DNA of 64,000 nt, taken from positions 372,001-436,000 of the forward strand of contig NZ_CP015208.1 of NCBI RefSeq assembly GCF_001854225.1, given 5' to 3'. The notes under the pieces were generated by a model. The model had not been told where the DNA came from. It did not search any database and was given only the letters and a program-made list of their open reading frames with translations. Of the stretch, positions 17,713 to 26,125 are shown piece after piece. The translations under genes were made by a program, and so were the position numbers. Numbering within the stretch: position 1 is the stretch's first letter; every line of letters begins with the position of its first letter. The stretch comes from Candidatus Rhodoluna planktonica. Its GTDB lineage: Bacteria > Actinomycetota > Actinomycetes > Actinomycetales > Microbacteriaceae.

Positions 17713-18339
17713 CTAAACGTTGCCGACCTCTAAAATCGGATGAATTTCACCGAGTGCTAGTCGATAGTTTGCTCCCACTACGGCCAATTTCCCGGCTTTT
17801 ACCGCATCGGAAATTAGTCGGCTTCGGGTGAGAAGTTCATTTATGGTGTCTTGAATGTGTAATTCGGTGACGTCGTCAATTTCGAATTTTCCAGCTTGAT
17901 TGGCAGCCGTAACGGTCGGTTGGATTCTATCGACCAGATTTTGAATGAATTCGCCATTCGTTTTCAGTAATCCCAAGCTGGAGTCCATAGTCGCTCTAAT
18001 CGCTCCGCATTCGTCGTGGCCCAAAATCAAAATCAGAGGAACGCCCAGTACTTCTACCGAATATTCGAGCGAGCCCAAAATAGTTTCGGCAATTACCTGG
18101 CCGGCATTTCTGACCACGAAAAGATCACCAAGGCCAACATCAAAAATAATTTCCGCTGATAAACGAGAGTCGGCACATCCGAACAAAGCTGCAAAAGGTT
18201 TCTGTCCGGTTGCAAGATCACTGCGACGATCAATGTCTTGACGCGGATGAGCCGGTGCTCCAGTTACAAAGCGACGATTTCCCGCTTGCATCGCTGCCCA
18301 GGCATCGGCTGGGGTTTCCGGGCGTTTTAGTTCAGTCAC
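17713..18339 (-). CDS. Beta-class carbonic anhydrase
   Basis: Zinc enzyme that hydrates CO2 to bicarbonate. With the GTG at 18339 as residue 1, the zinc ligands and active-site pair are Cys55-Asp57-Arg59 in [10 protein letters not shown], and His108 and Cys111 in [28 protein letters not shown] is the conserved core. The frame is open to a TTG at 18357, but the start [14 protein letters not shown] resembles the conserved N-terminus of relatives; the GTG gives an eight-base overlap with the DUF4245 stop, allowing translational coupling. It lies between DUF4245 and fumC in an apparent operon. Confidence 0.9.
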   Translation of the reverse strand: MTELKRPETPADAWAAMQAGNRRFVTGAPAHPRQDIDRRSDLATGQKPFAALFGCADSRLSAEIIFDVGLGDLFVVRNAGQVIAETILGSLEYSVEVLGVPLILILGHDECGAIRATMDSSLGLLKTNGEFIQNLVDRIQPTVTAANQAGKFEIDDVTELHIQDTINELLTRSRLISDAVKAGKLAVVGANYRLALGEIHPILEVGNV

Positions 18340-18886
18340 TACCAAACTCGTTTTCAATTTGGTTAGCGAAGGTGCTAAATTCCGACGCGGTCGCGGTGCC
18401 TTTCAGAATGAAAACCTGATTGGGAAGTTCGTAAACCCAGATTGTTGGGTCGCCTTTGACATCCTCGAGTTTGGTCAGTTTTAACCACTTCGGGTTGCTG
18501 TCGCTGCTGGCGGTGTCTGGCAGGTAACCTGCCGTTTCGAGAGCCAACCAGGTTGCGTTGTAATTGAAGGCCTGTTTCACCGAAACAAACTGATTCTGCC
18601 CACCGACTAAGCCCAGGTACCAGGTGTCGACGCCGTCAGTGCCGGGCGACCAGCGTGCAGCGTTAGCCCACCACTCATCGGGCAGGGTGGGGGTAAAAAC
18701 ATTGTTTGAAGTGGCCGCTTCGGTGCTTGATGCCACCGACGCAAAATCAACCGGCTGGTGGCGCGAGCTGTCATCTCGAGGCACGATCAGCACCAAAACC
18801 AAAACCAACCCGGATGTCGCCAACAGCGAAAGAAGCAAATTGTTGACCGTCTGCTTGGCGCGGTGCTTAGCTGCTGAATCGCTCAA
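18332..18886 (-). CDS. DUF4245 membrane-anchored protein
   Basis: Conserved actinobacterial family of unknown function. The 184-residue product has a basic start (KHRAKQTVNN), one membrane segment at about 15-36 (LLLSLLATSGLVLVLVLIVP), and an extracytoplasmic domain with the family-type segments WWANAARWSPGTDGVDTWYLG and TWLALETAGYLPDT. The start is TTG at 18886, directly abutting the xseB stop. The gene is normally found beside xseB in actinobacteria. The overlap with the carbonic anhydrase start suggests coupled translation. Confidence 0.87.
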   Translation of the reverse strand: MSDSAAKHRAKQTVNNLLLSLLATSGLVLVLVLIVPRDDSSRHQPVDFASVASSTEAATSNNVFTPTLPDEWWANAARWSPGTDGVDTWYLGLVGGQNQFVSVKQAFNYNATWLALETAGYLPDTASSDSNPKWLKLTKLEDVKGDPTIWVYELPNQVFILKGTATASEFSTFANQIENEFGSD

Positions 18887-19117
18887 TTACTCGCCCTGCT
18901 TTTTCAAAAGTGCAGCATCAAGCTTTTTTCGGGCACCGGAAAGCCAGGTTTCACAGTGACTTGCCAACGCTTCACCGCGCTCCCAGAGTTGTAGCGAAGC
19001 CTCTAGCGGCACAGAACCCTGTTCGAGTTCGGTCACAACCTTGACCAGTTCGTCGCGAGCTTGCTCGTAAGACATCGCTTCGATGTCCGAGTTTGATGAT
19101 TTCTTTTCGCTCGCCAT
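18887..19117 (-). CDS. xseB: Exodeoxyribonuclease VII small subunit
   Basis: Small subunit of the bidirectional single-strand DNA exonuclease VII. The 76 residues carry the family pattern MSYEQARDELVKVVTELEQGSVPLEASLQLWERGEAL (about residues 15-51) and a basic tail. ATG at 19117 has a good Shine-Dalgarno AGGAGA just upstream. It follows xseA by 41 bases on the same strand and abuts DUF4245 downstream. Confidence 0.95.
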   Translation of the reverse strand: MASEKKSSNSDIEAMSYEQARDELVKVVTELEQGSVPLEASLQLWERGEALASHCETWLSGARKKLDAALLKKQGE

Positions 19118-19158
19118 TTCTCTCCTATTTTAAGTCGCTTTTCAGCCGACCCCGCGTT

Positions 19159-20397
19159 CTAATCAGCAGTCAGGGGCAGCTCGCCCTTGGCCAGTTTTGC
19201 CGTCAGTTTGCTTCCTTTGGTTACCTTTGTTGGATTTGTGACTACGTGCCCCCCGGAATCTAGAAGCACCGCGTAACCGCGTTCTAGCGTTGACTGCGGA
19301 GACAACGATCGAACCTGAGCTTTGAGGTGGCTTAATTCGAGTGCAGAAACATCCAACAGTTGACTGAATCTGTTTCTCAATCGAATAATTTCGCGCTCGG
19401 TCTCCTCATCGAGTTTTTCGATAAATCCATAAGGATTTGCCATGAGTGGCCGACTTCGCAATTGAGAAATCAATTCGCTCTGATTCTGCACCGCAGTTGC
19501 AATCCTCAAGAACGCTCGATGGGTCAACTGTGACAACATGGCGCGCTGCTCAGTTACGTCTGGAACCACTCGTTTAGCCGCATCGGTAGGGGTGGATGCC
19601 CGCAAATCGGCAACATCATCTAGAACAGGGCGGTCATTTTCATGTCCGATTGCCGAGACGAGCGGGGTCTGGATTTTGGCTGCAGTTCTGACCAGTTCTT
19701 CATCGCTGAAAACCACCAGATCGAGAAAAGAGCCGCCGCCACGCGCCACGATGATTACGTCTACCTCAGGGTCTTGATCCAGTTGTTTCATCGCCGAGAT
19801 TATCTCGGGCGCAGCTTTATCGCCCTGCACCAGCGTGTTGACAACTTTGAATTCAACATTTGGCCAGCGGAGCTTCGCGTTTTTCAACACATCTTTTTCG
19901 GCATCAGAGTCTTTACCGGTGATGAGTCCGATGCAACTCGGCAAAAACGGCAGTGGTTTCTTTTTGCTCGGGTCAGTGAGGCCTTCGGCAGCGAGGGTCG
20001 CTCTCAGTCTTTCGATGCGTTCTAGGAGTTCGCCCAAACCGACCTTGCGCATCTCCAAAACCTGCATGGTGAGCTTGCCACCTTTGGGCCAAAAAGCTGG
20101 CTTGATCAGAGCAACAACACGGTCACCCTGCTTCAGGTCGACCGGGATCTTTCCGAGGCTCCAAGCGTGAATTGAGACACTGTTCTCTTGCTGCAGGTCA
20201 CGGATTTCGCCGAACATGTTTGTTGGGCCGAATTTGATTTGCGAAAGCTCACCTTCGATCCAGAGAACTCCCAGACGCTCAATCCACTCTTTGAGTGTGA
20301 GCGAAAGCCTAGATACGGGCCACGGTGAAAGTTCGCTACTTACCTTGGATTCACCGGAGACGATGTCGTCAATCACGATCCTCCAAACAGTCACCAC
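19159..20397 (-). CDS. xseA: Exodeoxyribonuclease VII large subunit
   Basis: Catalytic subunit of exonuclease VII. The N-terminal OB-fold (LSLTLKEWIERLGVLWIEGEL, about 30-50) is followed by the catalytic domain with LPFLPSCIGLITGKDSDAEKDV, DVIIVARGGGSFLDLVVFSDEELVR and SAIGHENDRPVLDDVADLRASTPTDAA, and a C-terminal helical region ending in LERGYAVLLDSGG. Length of 412 residues is normal. The start is uncertain: GTG at 20397, the next codon, or GTG at 20376 with GGAGG very close in front. It diverges from ispH with about 33 bases between the start codons, so their promoters overlap. Confidence 0.93.
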   Translation of the reverse strand: MVTVWRIVIDDIVSGESKVSSELSPWPVSRLSLTLKEWIERLGVLWIEGELSQIKFGPTNMFGEIRDLQQENSVSIHAWSLGKIPVDLKQGDRVVALIKPAFWPKGGKLTMQVLEMRKVGLGELLERIERLRATLAAEGLTDPSKKKPLPFLPSCIGLITGKDSDAEKDVLKNAKLRWPNVEFKVVNTLVQGDKAAPEIISAMKQLDQDPEVDVIIVARGGGSFLDLVVFSDEELVRTAAKIQTPLVSAIGHENDRPVLDDVADLRASTPTDAAKRVVPDVTEQRAMLSQLTHRAFLRIATAVQNQSELISQLRSRPLMANPYGFIEKLDEETEREIIRLRNRFSQLLDVSALELSHLKAQVRSLSPQSTLERGYAVLLDSGGHVVTNPTKVTKGSKLTAKLAKGELPLTAD

Positions 20398-20418
20398 AAT
20401 CCATCAAAATAACCCGCT

Positions 20419-20424
20419 TATCAT
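20419..20424 (+). promoter_or_regulatory. -10 element of ispH, leaderless type
   Basis: TATCAT at 20419-20424, six bases (TGAGGG), then GTG at 20431. The GAGGG could be taken for a Shine-Dalgarno but ends directly at the start codon, too close to act as one. Confidence 0.5.
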
Positions 20425-20430
20425 TGAGGG

Positions 20431-21453
20431 GTGACTGCAAACAACAATACCCAAACCGCGCTGCCAAATCCGACTGCCAAAAAGGTTCTGTTGGCCTCGC
20501 CGCGCGGATATTGCGCAGGGGTTGATCGAGCCGTAATTGCCGTTGAAAAGGCCCTCGATCACTACGGTGCGCCGGTATACGTTCGCAAAGAAATCGTTCA
20601 CAACAAACATGTAGTCACCTCGCTCGAAAAACGCGGAGCTATTTTTGTCGATGAGGTAGACGTTGTGCCCGAGGGTTCGGTGTTAGTTTTTTCAGCCCAC
20701 GGAGTTTCACCGGCAGTTGTTGCGGCCGCACAAGCGCGAAATCTAAACACCATTGATGCAACCTGCCCGCTTGTCACCAAGGTGCACCGAGAAGTTCAGC
20801 GTTTCGCCAATGAAGACTACGACATTCTGCTTATCGGCCACGAGGGTCACGAGGAAGTTGAGGGCACCGCTGGCGAAGCACCAGACCATGTGCAACTCAT
20901 CGACGGAGCCGAGTCAATTGCGACAGCCAAAATTCGCGACCCAAAAAAGGTAGTTTGGCTTTCACAGACCACGCTTTCGGTAGACGAAACCATGCAGACC
21001 GTATTGAAACTTCGCGAGAAGTATCCAACCCTGCAGAACCCACCCTCTGATGACATCTGCTACGCAACTCAAAACCGACAGGTCGCCATCAAGAAAGTTG
21101 GTGCTTCGTCTGACCTGGTAATTGTGGTTGGGTCGGCAAACTCATCAAACACCGTGCGCTTGGTTGAAGTAGCTCTAGAGGCGGGGGCAAAAGCCGCCTA
21201 CCGTGTCGATTTTGCATCCGAGATTCAAGATGCCTGGTTTGCTGATGTCAGCACCGTTGGAGTTTCGTCTGGCGCATCGGTGCCAGAAGAACTAGTCGAT
21301 GAGGTGCTCGAGTACCTGGCCAACCGCGGCTACGGCGATGTCGAAACCGTGCTTACTGCTGAAGAGGATGTTCAGTTCTCTCTGCCAAAAGAGCTTCGCA
21401 AAGAGCTCAAAGCTGCCGGCGAAGACACCAGCAACAAGCAAAAGCGCAACTAA
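20431..21453 (+). CDS. ispH: 4-Hydroxy-3-methylbut-2-enyl diphosphate reductase
   Basis: Last step of the MEP isoprenoid pathway, making IPP and DMAPP. The three Cys ligands of the [4Fe-4S] cluster are Cys28 in RGYCAGV, Cys112 in DATCPLVTK and Cys210 in [20 protein letters not shown] and [11 protein letters not shown] are the other conserved segments. Length of 340 residues, with a Lys-rich tail. It supplies the substrates for the cis-isoprenyl synthase at 13.6 kb. M. tuberculosis ispH (lytB2, Rv1110) is also next to xseA. The GTG start fits a leaderless transcript. Confidence 0.97.
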   Translation: MTANNNTQTALPNPTAKKVLLASPRGYCAGVDRAVIAVEKALDHYGAPVYVRKEIVHNKHVVTSLEKRGAIFVDEVDVVPEGSVLVFSAHGVSPAVVAAAQARNLNTIDATCPLVTKVHREVQRFANEDYDILLIGHEGHEEVEGTAGEAPDHVQLIDGAESIATAKIRDPKKVVWLSQTTLSVDETMQTVLKLREKYPTLQNPPSDDICYATQNRQVAIKKVGASSDLVIVVGSANSSNTVRLVEVALEAGAKAAYRVDFASEIQDAWFADVSTVGVSSGASVPEELVDEVLEYLANRGYGDVETVLTAEEDVQFSLPKELRKELKAAGEDTSNKQKRN

Positions 21454-21513
21454 TTTCGTCTGCTACGGAATAGTTCAGCGCAGTTGCGAATTGTCACATT
21501 GCGTAACCAAGTT

Positions 21514-21541
21514 TTGTGGTCTAAAAATCACCGCTTACGCT
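21514..21541 (+). promoter_or_regulatory. Candidate sigma-70-type promoter of the amino-acid ABC operon
   Basis: TTGTGG at 21514-21519, a 16-base spacer and TACGCT at 21536-21541. The start codon is 33 bases further on and has a proper Shine-Dalgarno (GAAGGA), so unlike many neighbours this gene has a conventional leader. Confidence 0.4.
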
Positions 21542-21573
21542 TTGAAACACATACTTTCAACTGAAGGAAAACC

Positions 21574-22335
21574 ATGTCTAAATTTCTGAAGGCCGGAATC
21601 GCATCTGCGACAATTCTGGCTCTACTTGGCGGAACCGCCGCTGCGCTGCCAGCCCAGGCTGCACCAAAAGAAATCAAAATCGCTGCCGAGAGTGCTTACC
21701 CTCCGTTTGCCTACAAGGTCGGCTCTAAGTTCCGCGGTTATGACATTGAGGTTGCCGAGGCTGTTGCCAAAAAGGCTGGCTACAAGGTCAAGTGGGTTGC
21801 TTCACAGTGGGATGGTATTTTCGCCGGCTTGAAGGCTAAGCGCTGGGATGCTATCGCCAACCAGGTAACCATCCGCGCCGACCGCAAGGCTCTGTATGAC
21901 CTGTCACTTCCTTACACCTCTTCTCGCTACGTAGTAATCACCCGCAAGGATGACACTCGCGTAACCAAGATTGAAGACATCAAGGGTCTTATCGCAGCCG
22001 GTTCGGCCACAAGCTCTTTTGCTGATGAGGCTCGCAAATACGGTGCAACAGTTGAGGTTGTGGAAGACAACGCCAGCCGTTTCGCTTTGTTGACCCAGAA
22101 GAAAGTTGACATCATCATCAACGACAGCCTCTGGGCCCTTGACTACATCAAGAACAACCGTGACGCAAACGTCAAGATTGCTGCATACTTTGGCGAGCCA
22201 AGCCTGCAGGGCTTTGCATTCCGCAAGAACAGCGGATACGTTGCCAAATTCAACAAGGCACTGCTTGCTTTGAAGAAGGATGGCACCATCAAGAAGATTG
22301 GCGTGAAGTACTTCGGCAAGGATGTCAGTAAGTAG
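21574..22335 (+). CDS. Polar amino-acid ABC transporter substrate-binding protein
   Basis: Family 3 extracellular solute-binding protein that captures a polar amino acid for the permease and ATPase encoded next. Residues 1-30 form a signal peptide ending PAQA-AP. The mature part begins EIKIAAESAYPPFAYK and has GYDIEVAEAVAKKAGYKVKW, WDAIANQVTIRADRK and SATSSFADEARKYGA, all typical of the family. No lipobox cysteine is present near the cleavage site, which is unusual for a Gram-positive binding protein, so tethering is unclear. The ligand cannot be told from sequence; polar-residue or cystine-type transporters are closest by eye. ATG at 21574 has GAAGGA upstream. Confidence 0.92.
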   Translation: MSKFLKAGIASATILALLGGTAAALPAQAAPKEIKIAAESAYPPFAYKVGSKFRGYDIEVAEAVAKKAGYKVKWVASQWDGIFAGLKAKRWDAIANQVTIRADRKALYDLSLPYTSSRYVVITRKDDTRVTKIEDIKGLIAAGSATSSFADEARKYGATVEVVEDNASRFALLTQKKVDIIINDSLWALDYIKNNRDANVKIAAYFGEPSLQGFAFRKNSGYVAKFNKALLALKKDGTIKKIGVKYFGKDVSK

Positions 22336-22376
22336 ACTTTTCTCAATACTTAAGTCGACAAGAGGACGGTGGATCC

Positions 22377-23048
22377 ATGGAATCATCGTCCTCTTGGCTT
22401 TTAATCGGTGACTCGCTTTGGCCGCTAACCGAGGCGTTGCTGACCGGCACCATCCCGCTCACGGCAGCAAGTTTTGTCCTCGGACTGGGTATCGCAATTT
22501 TCATGGCTTTGGCCCGCCTCTCCAATTTCTTTTTGCTTCGCTGGATCGCGCAGTTTTTCATCTCGATTATTCGAGGAACACCGCTGCTTTTGCAGCTCTT
22601 CATGATTTTTTACGGGTTGCCGGCATTCGGTATCGTTCTTGACCCTTGGCCAAGCGCGATTATCGCCTTTTCTATGAACGTCGGTGGCTATGCTGCAGAG
22701 ACGATTCGTGCCGCAATTCTTTCGATACCGAAAGGGCAGTGGGAGGCAGCCAGCACGGTTGGCCTGACTCATACCCAAACTCTGGTTCGAATCATCCTTC
22801 CGCAGGCGGCTAGAGTGGCAATTCCACCGCTATCAAACACTCTGATTTCTCTGGTTAAAGACACATCCTTGGCATCTGTTGTTTTGGTCACCGAACTGTT
22901 CAGAGTAGCCCAAGAGATCGCAGCTCCAACCTTCGAATTCTTCACCATGTATGCGGTTGCCGGCGTTTACTACTGGGTTTTGAGCCAAATTTTGGCATTT
23001 GCCCAGAGCCGACTTGAGAAAAAACTTGACCGTAAGGTGGCCAGATGA
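22377..23048 (+). CDS. Amino-acid ABC transporter permease (HisM/GlnP type)
   Basis: Membrane subunit of the polar amino-acid importer. About five membrane helices are visible; the cytoplasmic coupling motif is the EAA loop near residues 120-145 ([29 protein letters not shown]). [19 protein letters not shown] and [24 protein letters not shown] are diagnostic of the HisMQ family. Length of 223 residues is typical. It starts 41 bases after the binding-protein stop, and its end overlaps the ATPase start by four bases (ATGA), so translation is coupled. Only one permease gene is present, so it likely acts as a homodimer. Confidence 0.93.
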   Translation: MESSSSWLLIGDSLWPLTEALLTGTIPLTAASFVLGLGIAIFMALARLSNFFLLRWIAQFFISIIRGTPLLLQLFMIFYGLPAFGIVLDPWPSAIIAFSMNVGGYAAETIRAAILSIPKGQWEAASTVGLTHTQTLVRIILPQAARVAIPPLSNTLISLVKDTSLASVVLVTELFRVAQEIAAPTFEFFTMYAVAGVYYWVLSQILAFAQSRLEKKLDRKVAR

Positions 23049-23797
23049 CAAACCTTATTTCGGTTCGAGGCTTGGCCAAAAAATTCGGTGAAAATCAGGT
23101 GTTTTCCGGGATTGACTTCGATGTTAGAGAAGGCTCGGTTACCGTAATCATCGGGTCATCCGGGTCTGGAAAAACTACAATTCTGCGATCGTTGAATGCG
23201 CTAGAGCAACCCGAATCTGGCACGGTTCAAATTCGCGACTTCGTCGTTGATTACTCAAAAAAGTTGACCAAAAAAGAGATTGTTGAGTTGCGCGGTCACA
23301 GCGGAATGGTTTTCCAAGGGAACAACCTTTTTGGCAACCTGAATGTTTTGCAGAACATTATTGAAGGGCCAATTCGGGCTCAAAAGCGTCCCCGCGAAGA
23401 AGTTGTGGCAGAGGCACGCGAGCTTCTAAAGCTGGTGGGGATCGAAGCTAAAGAAAACGCTTATCCGCACGAGCTATCTGGCGGGCAGCAGCAAAGAGTT
23501 GGAATCGCCAGGGCTCTGGCTCTAAAGCCTGACGTTTTGCTTTTTGATGAGCCTACGTCCGCTCTTGATCCAGAGCTGGTGGGCGAAGTGCTTGAAGCAA
23601 TGCGCAAGCTGGCCAATCAGGGTTGGACCATGGTAGTGGTTACGCATGAAATGCGATTTGCTCGAGATGTGGCCGACCAAGTGCTGTTTATTGACGGTGG
23701 TCGCATTGTCGAGCGGGGAACCGCTGCCGAGGTTTTGCAGAATCCAAAAGAACTTAGAACGAAAGAATTCTTGAAGCGCATCCTCGGTGACAACTAG
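23045..23797 (+). CDS. Amino-acid ABC transporter ATP-binding protein (GlnQ type)
   Basis: ATPase subunit of the importer. Walker [10 protein letters not shown] begins at residue 37, the Q-loop is [19 protein letters not shown], the signature [15 protein letters not shown] is at 144-158, Walker B plus D-loop [13 protein letters not shown] near 166-178, and the H-loop [15 protein letters not shown]. Length of 250 residues is normal. It is the last gene of the three-gene operon. A 16-bp perfect palindrome follows its stop by one base. Confidence 0.95.
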   Translation: MTNLISVRGLAKKFGENQVFSGIDFDVREGSVTVIIGSSGSGKTTILRSLNALEQPESGTVQIRDFVVDYSKKLTKKEIVELRGHSGMVFQGNNLFGNLNVLQNIIEGPIRAQKRPREEVVAEARELLKLVGIEAKENAYPHELSGGQQQRVGIARALALKPDVLLFDEPTSALDPELVGEVLEAMRKLANQGWTMVVVTHEMRFARDVADQVLFIDGGRIVERGTAAEVLQNPKELRTKEFLKRILGDN

Positions 23798-23798
23798 T

Positions 23799-23814
23799 TT
23801 TTACCTAGGTAAAA
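23799..23814. repeat. 16-bp perfect palindrome after the ABC operon
   Basis: TTTTACCTAGGTAAAA, perfectly self-complementary, centred on CCTAGG, one base after the ATPase stop. As RNA it would form only a weak six-pair stem, so it is a poor terminator; it might be a protein-binding site or a remnant of a terminator. Confidence 0.6.
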
Positions 23815-23851
23815 CTGCGCATTAGGTTTAGGCTGCACCTCGCAAGAAAAA

Positions 23852-23875
23852 TGGTCGGCTGAAACCAGCCGAACA
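23852..23875 (-). terminator. Terminator of the fba gene
   Basis: TGGTCGGCTG (23852-23861) pairs with CAGCCGAACA (23866-23875) with one mismatch and a four-base loop. On the minus strand the hairpin follows the fba stop by 14 bases and is followed by CCATTTTTC-like T-rich sequence (complement of 23844-23852), a standard intrinsic terminator. Confidence 0.75.
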
Positions 23876-23889
23876 TAACTCCTAATTCT

Positions 23890-24915
23890 TTACAGCGACA
23901 TAGATTTGCCGGCTGAGCCAAGCTCTTGAGCAGCCTCAACAACGCGAGCCGACATTCCAGCTTCAGCACTCTTTCCCCAAGCGCGTGGGTCATAGGCTTT
24001 CTTGTTTCCGACTTCGCCGTCAACTTTGAGCACGCCATCGTAGTTTTTGAACATGTGGTCGGCAATTGGTCGGGTGAAGGCGTATTGCAAATCGGTGTCG
24101 ATATTCATCTTGATAACGCCGTGACGAACTGCTTCAGCGATTTCTTCTGGAGTTGAACCCGAGCCGCCGTGGAAAACCAAGTCAAATGGCTTGTCTTTGC
24201 CATATTTTGCACCTACAGCAGCTTGGATCTCGCCAAGCAGTTCAGGGCGCAGCTTGACGTTACCTGGCTTGTAAACTCCGTGTACGTTGCCAAAGGTTAG
24301 AGCGACCATGTAGCGACCGTTTTCACCAAGGCCCAGTGCCTCAGCAGTTGCCAGGCCGTCAGCAGGGGTGGTGTAGAGGTGTTCACCCATGCCACCTTCA
24401 ACGCCATCTTCTTCGCCGCCAACTACACCAACTTCGATTTCGAGTACAGCGCCGATGCCCTTGGTTAGTTTCAACATTTCTTTGGCAATTTCAAGGTTTT
24501 CGCCCATTGGCACTGCCGAACCATCCCACATGTGCGAGTTGAATAGCGGGTCGAGACCTGATTTGACTCGATCTTGAGAAATGGCAATCAGTGGGCGAAC
24601 AAATTTGTCTAACTGATCTTTGGCACAGTGGTCGGTGTGTAGCGCGATGGTAATTCCATAGTTTTTTGCCACCTCACGAGCGAAGACAGCCATCGCTGCA
24701 GCACCGCTTGCCATGTTCTTCACTGTTGGGCCTGACCAGTAATCGCCACCTCCGGTGGTGACCTGAATAATGCCGTCTGAGCCAGCTGCTTGCAAGCCAG
24801 CCAGCGCCGCATTCAACGTTTGGGAACTAGAAACGTTAATTGCCGGATAGGCAAAGCCCCCACTTTTAGCGCGATCAAGCATTTCTAAGTACTGGTCTGG
24901 TGATGCAACAGGCAT
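23890..24915 (-). CDS. fba: Class II fructose-bisphosphate aldolase
   Basis: Cleaves fructose 1,6-bisphosphate to dihydroxyacetone phosphate and glyceraldehyde 3-phosphate. The zinc and catalytic motif is HTDHC with Asp95 and His96; VLEIEVGVVGGEEDG, NVHGVYKPGNVKL, the second zinc His in VFHGGSGS and KMNIDTDLQYAFTRP complete the class II signature. Length of 341 residues from the ATG at 24915, which has GAAGGAG seven bases upstream; the frame is open to 24948 but that start lacks a ribosome site. It follows the kinase gene by 52 bases on the same strand, a kinase-aldolase unit of lower glycolysis or fructose use. Confidence 0.96.
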   Translation of the reverse strand: MPVASPDQYLEMLDRAKSGGFAYPAINVSSSQTLNAALAGLQAAGSDGIIQVTTGGGDYWSGPTVKNMASGAAAMAVFAREVAKNYGITIALHTDHCAKDQLDKFVRPLIAISQDRVKSGLDPLFNSHMWDGSAVPMGENLEIAKEMLKLTKGIGAVLEIEVGVVGGEEDGVEGGMGEHLYTTPADGLATAEALGLGENGRYMVALTFGNVHGVYKPGNVKLRPELLGEIQAAVGAKYGKDKPFDLVFHGGSGSTPEEIAEAVRHGVIKMNIDTDLQYAFTRPIADHMFKNYDGVLKVDGEVGNKKAYDPRAWGKSAEAGMSARVVEAAQELGSAGKSMSL

Positions 24916-24967
24916 TTTTGCTCCTTCGCTGGTGGGAGCTTTGTGCATCCCAGTTAAATTTTACGTC

Positions 24968-25990
24968 TTAGGCTAGGGCGATTTCTTTGAGTTGGGTTGA
25001 GCGCTCAGGATTCGCAACAACAGTCGCTTCCGGCATTCCATCAAGGTTCTGAAGGCCACTCTTTGGCTGCTGCACCTTTACGGCTCCCCACTGCACCGCC
25101 ATTTTCACTCCGGCAGGAACGTCGAAACCGTCAAAGTTGTTTGCCTCGGTTGGGCCGTTCGTGGTTGCCGCAACCGCCGACAAAAAGCCAGCCAGGGTTG
25201 AGTCTCCGGCGCCAACCGTATTGATTACCTTGATCGGCGGGGTCTTTGCGTGCCAAGAGTTGTTTTTGGTAACCGCAATCATGCCGTCGGCTCCGAGCGA
25301 GGCAAGCACACACTCTACTCCTGAGCTAATTAGTTCTCTGGCCGCGTCGATGACATCGCCGTAGGTTCTGAGGTCTCTACCTACCGCAGAGGCTAACTCT
25401 TCAGCGTTTGGCTTCATCACGCTGGCAGCGCCCTTGTGTGCCCAGTAGCTCAGTGGTTCGCCCGAGGTGTCTAGTGCAACTCGAACCCCGAGGCTTTTCA
25501 TTCGGTCAAAAATTGGCTGCAAATCGACAAACTTGCCGGTTGAGTTGTCAATTGGCAAGGCACCGGCAATAACCAACCATTTTGCTTGAGCCTCACGAAC
25601 GGTTTTCTCGGTCAGATCAATAATCTGCTGCCAGTCTTCAGCCGAAAGCGGACGAGGGGCCTCGTTTACCTTTGTGGTTGGGCCATCTTTGATCACGATG
25701 GTGGTTGATACTCGCAGAGTGCCGGCAACCCACAATGGGACCAAAGTTTTTGAGTGACCGGTGCGGTCGAGCACCGATGGATCGGCATTTCCAATAGGAA
25801 CAACGCCGGGGGCAGCGATTCCGGCCAGGTTCAAACCTTTTGAAACGTTGATGCCTTTGCCTGCCAATTCTTCGGCAACATCATCGGCACGGTTTACTCC
25901 ACCTTCAATGAGATCGTGCACGTAGTAGGTGCGATCTAGAGTGGGTGCCGGTGTGAGTGTGACTACAGGAGAAAGTGGGATTGTCGACAT
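24968..25990 (-). CDS. fruK: PfkB-family sugar-phosphate kinase, 1-phosphofructokinase type
   Basis: Phosphorylates fructose 1-phosphate, or a related hexose phosphate, to the bisphosphate cleaved by the adjacent aldolase. The family marks are PAPTLDRTYYV near the N-terminus, ELAGKGINVSKGLN (the sugar-phosphate-binding GKGXNV), WLVIAGALP, MKPNAEELA, and the anion hole/catalytic base NTVGAGDSTLAG with Asp. At 340 residues it is slightly longer than E. coli FruK (312). No PTS fructose permease is nearby, so whether the substrate is fructose 1-phosphate, tagatose 6-phosphate or fructose 6-phosphate is open. ATG at 25990 has a strong AGGAG. Two inverted repeats lie in the 135-base region upstream. 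Confidence 0.85.
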   Translation of the reverse strand: MSTIPLSPVVTLTPAPTLDRTYYVHDLIEGGVNRADDVAEELAGKGINVSKGLNLAGIAAPGVVPIGNADPSVLDRTGHSKTLVPLWVAGTLRVSTTIVIKDGPTTKVNEAPRPLSAEDWQQIIDLTEKTVREAQAKWLVIAGALPIDNSTGKFVDLQPIFDRMKSLGVRVALDTSGEPLSYWAHKGAASVMKPNAEELASAVGRDLRTYGDVIDAARELISSGVECVLASLGADGMIAVTKNNSWHAKTPPIKVINTVGAGDSTLAGFLSAVAATTNGPTEANNFDGFDVPAGVKMAVQWGAVKVQQPKSGLQNLDGMPEATVVANPERSTQLKEIALA

Positions 25991-26058
25991 GAAGTACTCC
26001 TAATGAGGTCTTGATCCGATTGTTTTTAGTAATTCGGGCTGGCAACTTCATTGTCGAG

Positions 26059-26077
26059 CGCTATTCGAAGTATAGCG
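26059..26077. promoter_or_regulatory. Inverted repeat upstream of the kinase-aldolase genes
   Basis: CGCTAT at 26059-26064 and ATAGCG at 26072-26077 flank seven bases that contain TTCGAA. It lies 69 bases in front of the kinase start and could be an operator; the regulator is unknown. Confidence 0.35.
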
Positions 26078-26095
26078 AAACAAACCCCAGGCTTT

Positions 26096-26116
26096 GTTTT
26101 AGGTTCGGTCTAAAAC
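26096..26116. repeat. Inverted repeat between rmuC and the kinase gene
   Basis: GTTTTAG (26096-26102) and CTAAAAC (26110-26116) are perfect 7-base arms around GTTCGGT. It starts nine bases after the rmuC stop on the minus strand. No T-tract follows, so it is either a weak terminator of rmuC or an operator for the kinase. Confidence 0.4.
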
Positions 26117-26125
26117 GCGATGACT

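Noticed and set aside
20425-20430. GAGGG as Shine-Dalgarno of ispH
   Set aside because: It touches the GTG start; spacing is too short, and the -10 element six bases upstream fits a leaderless start better.
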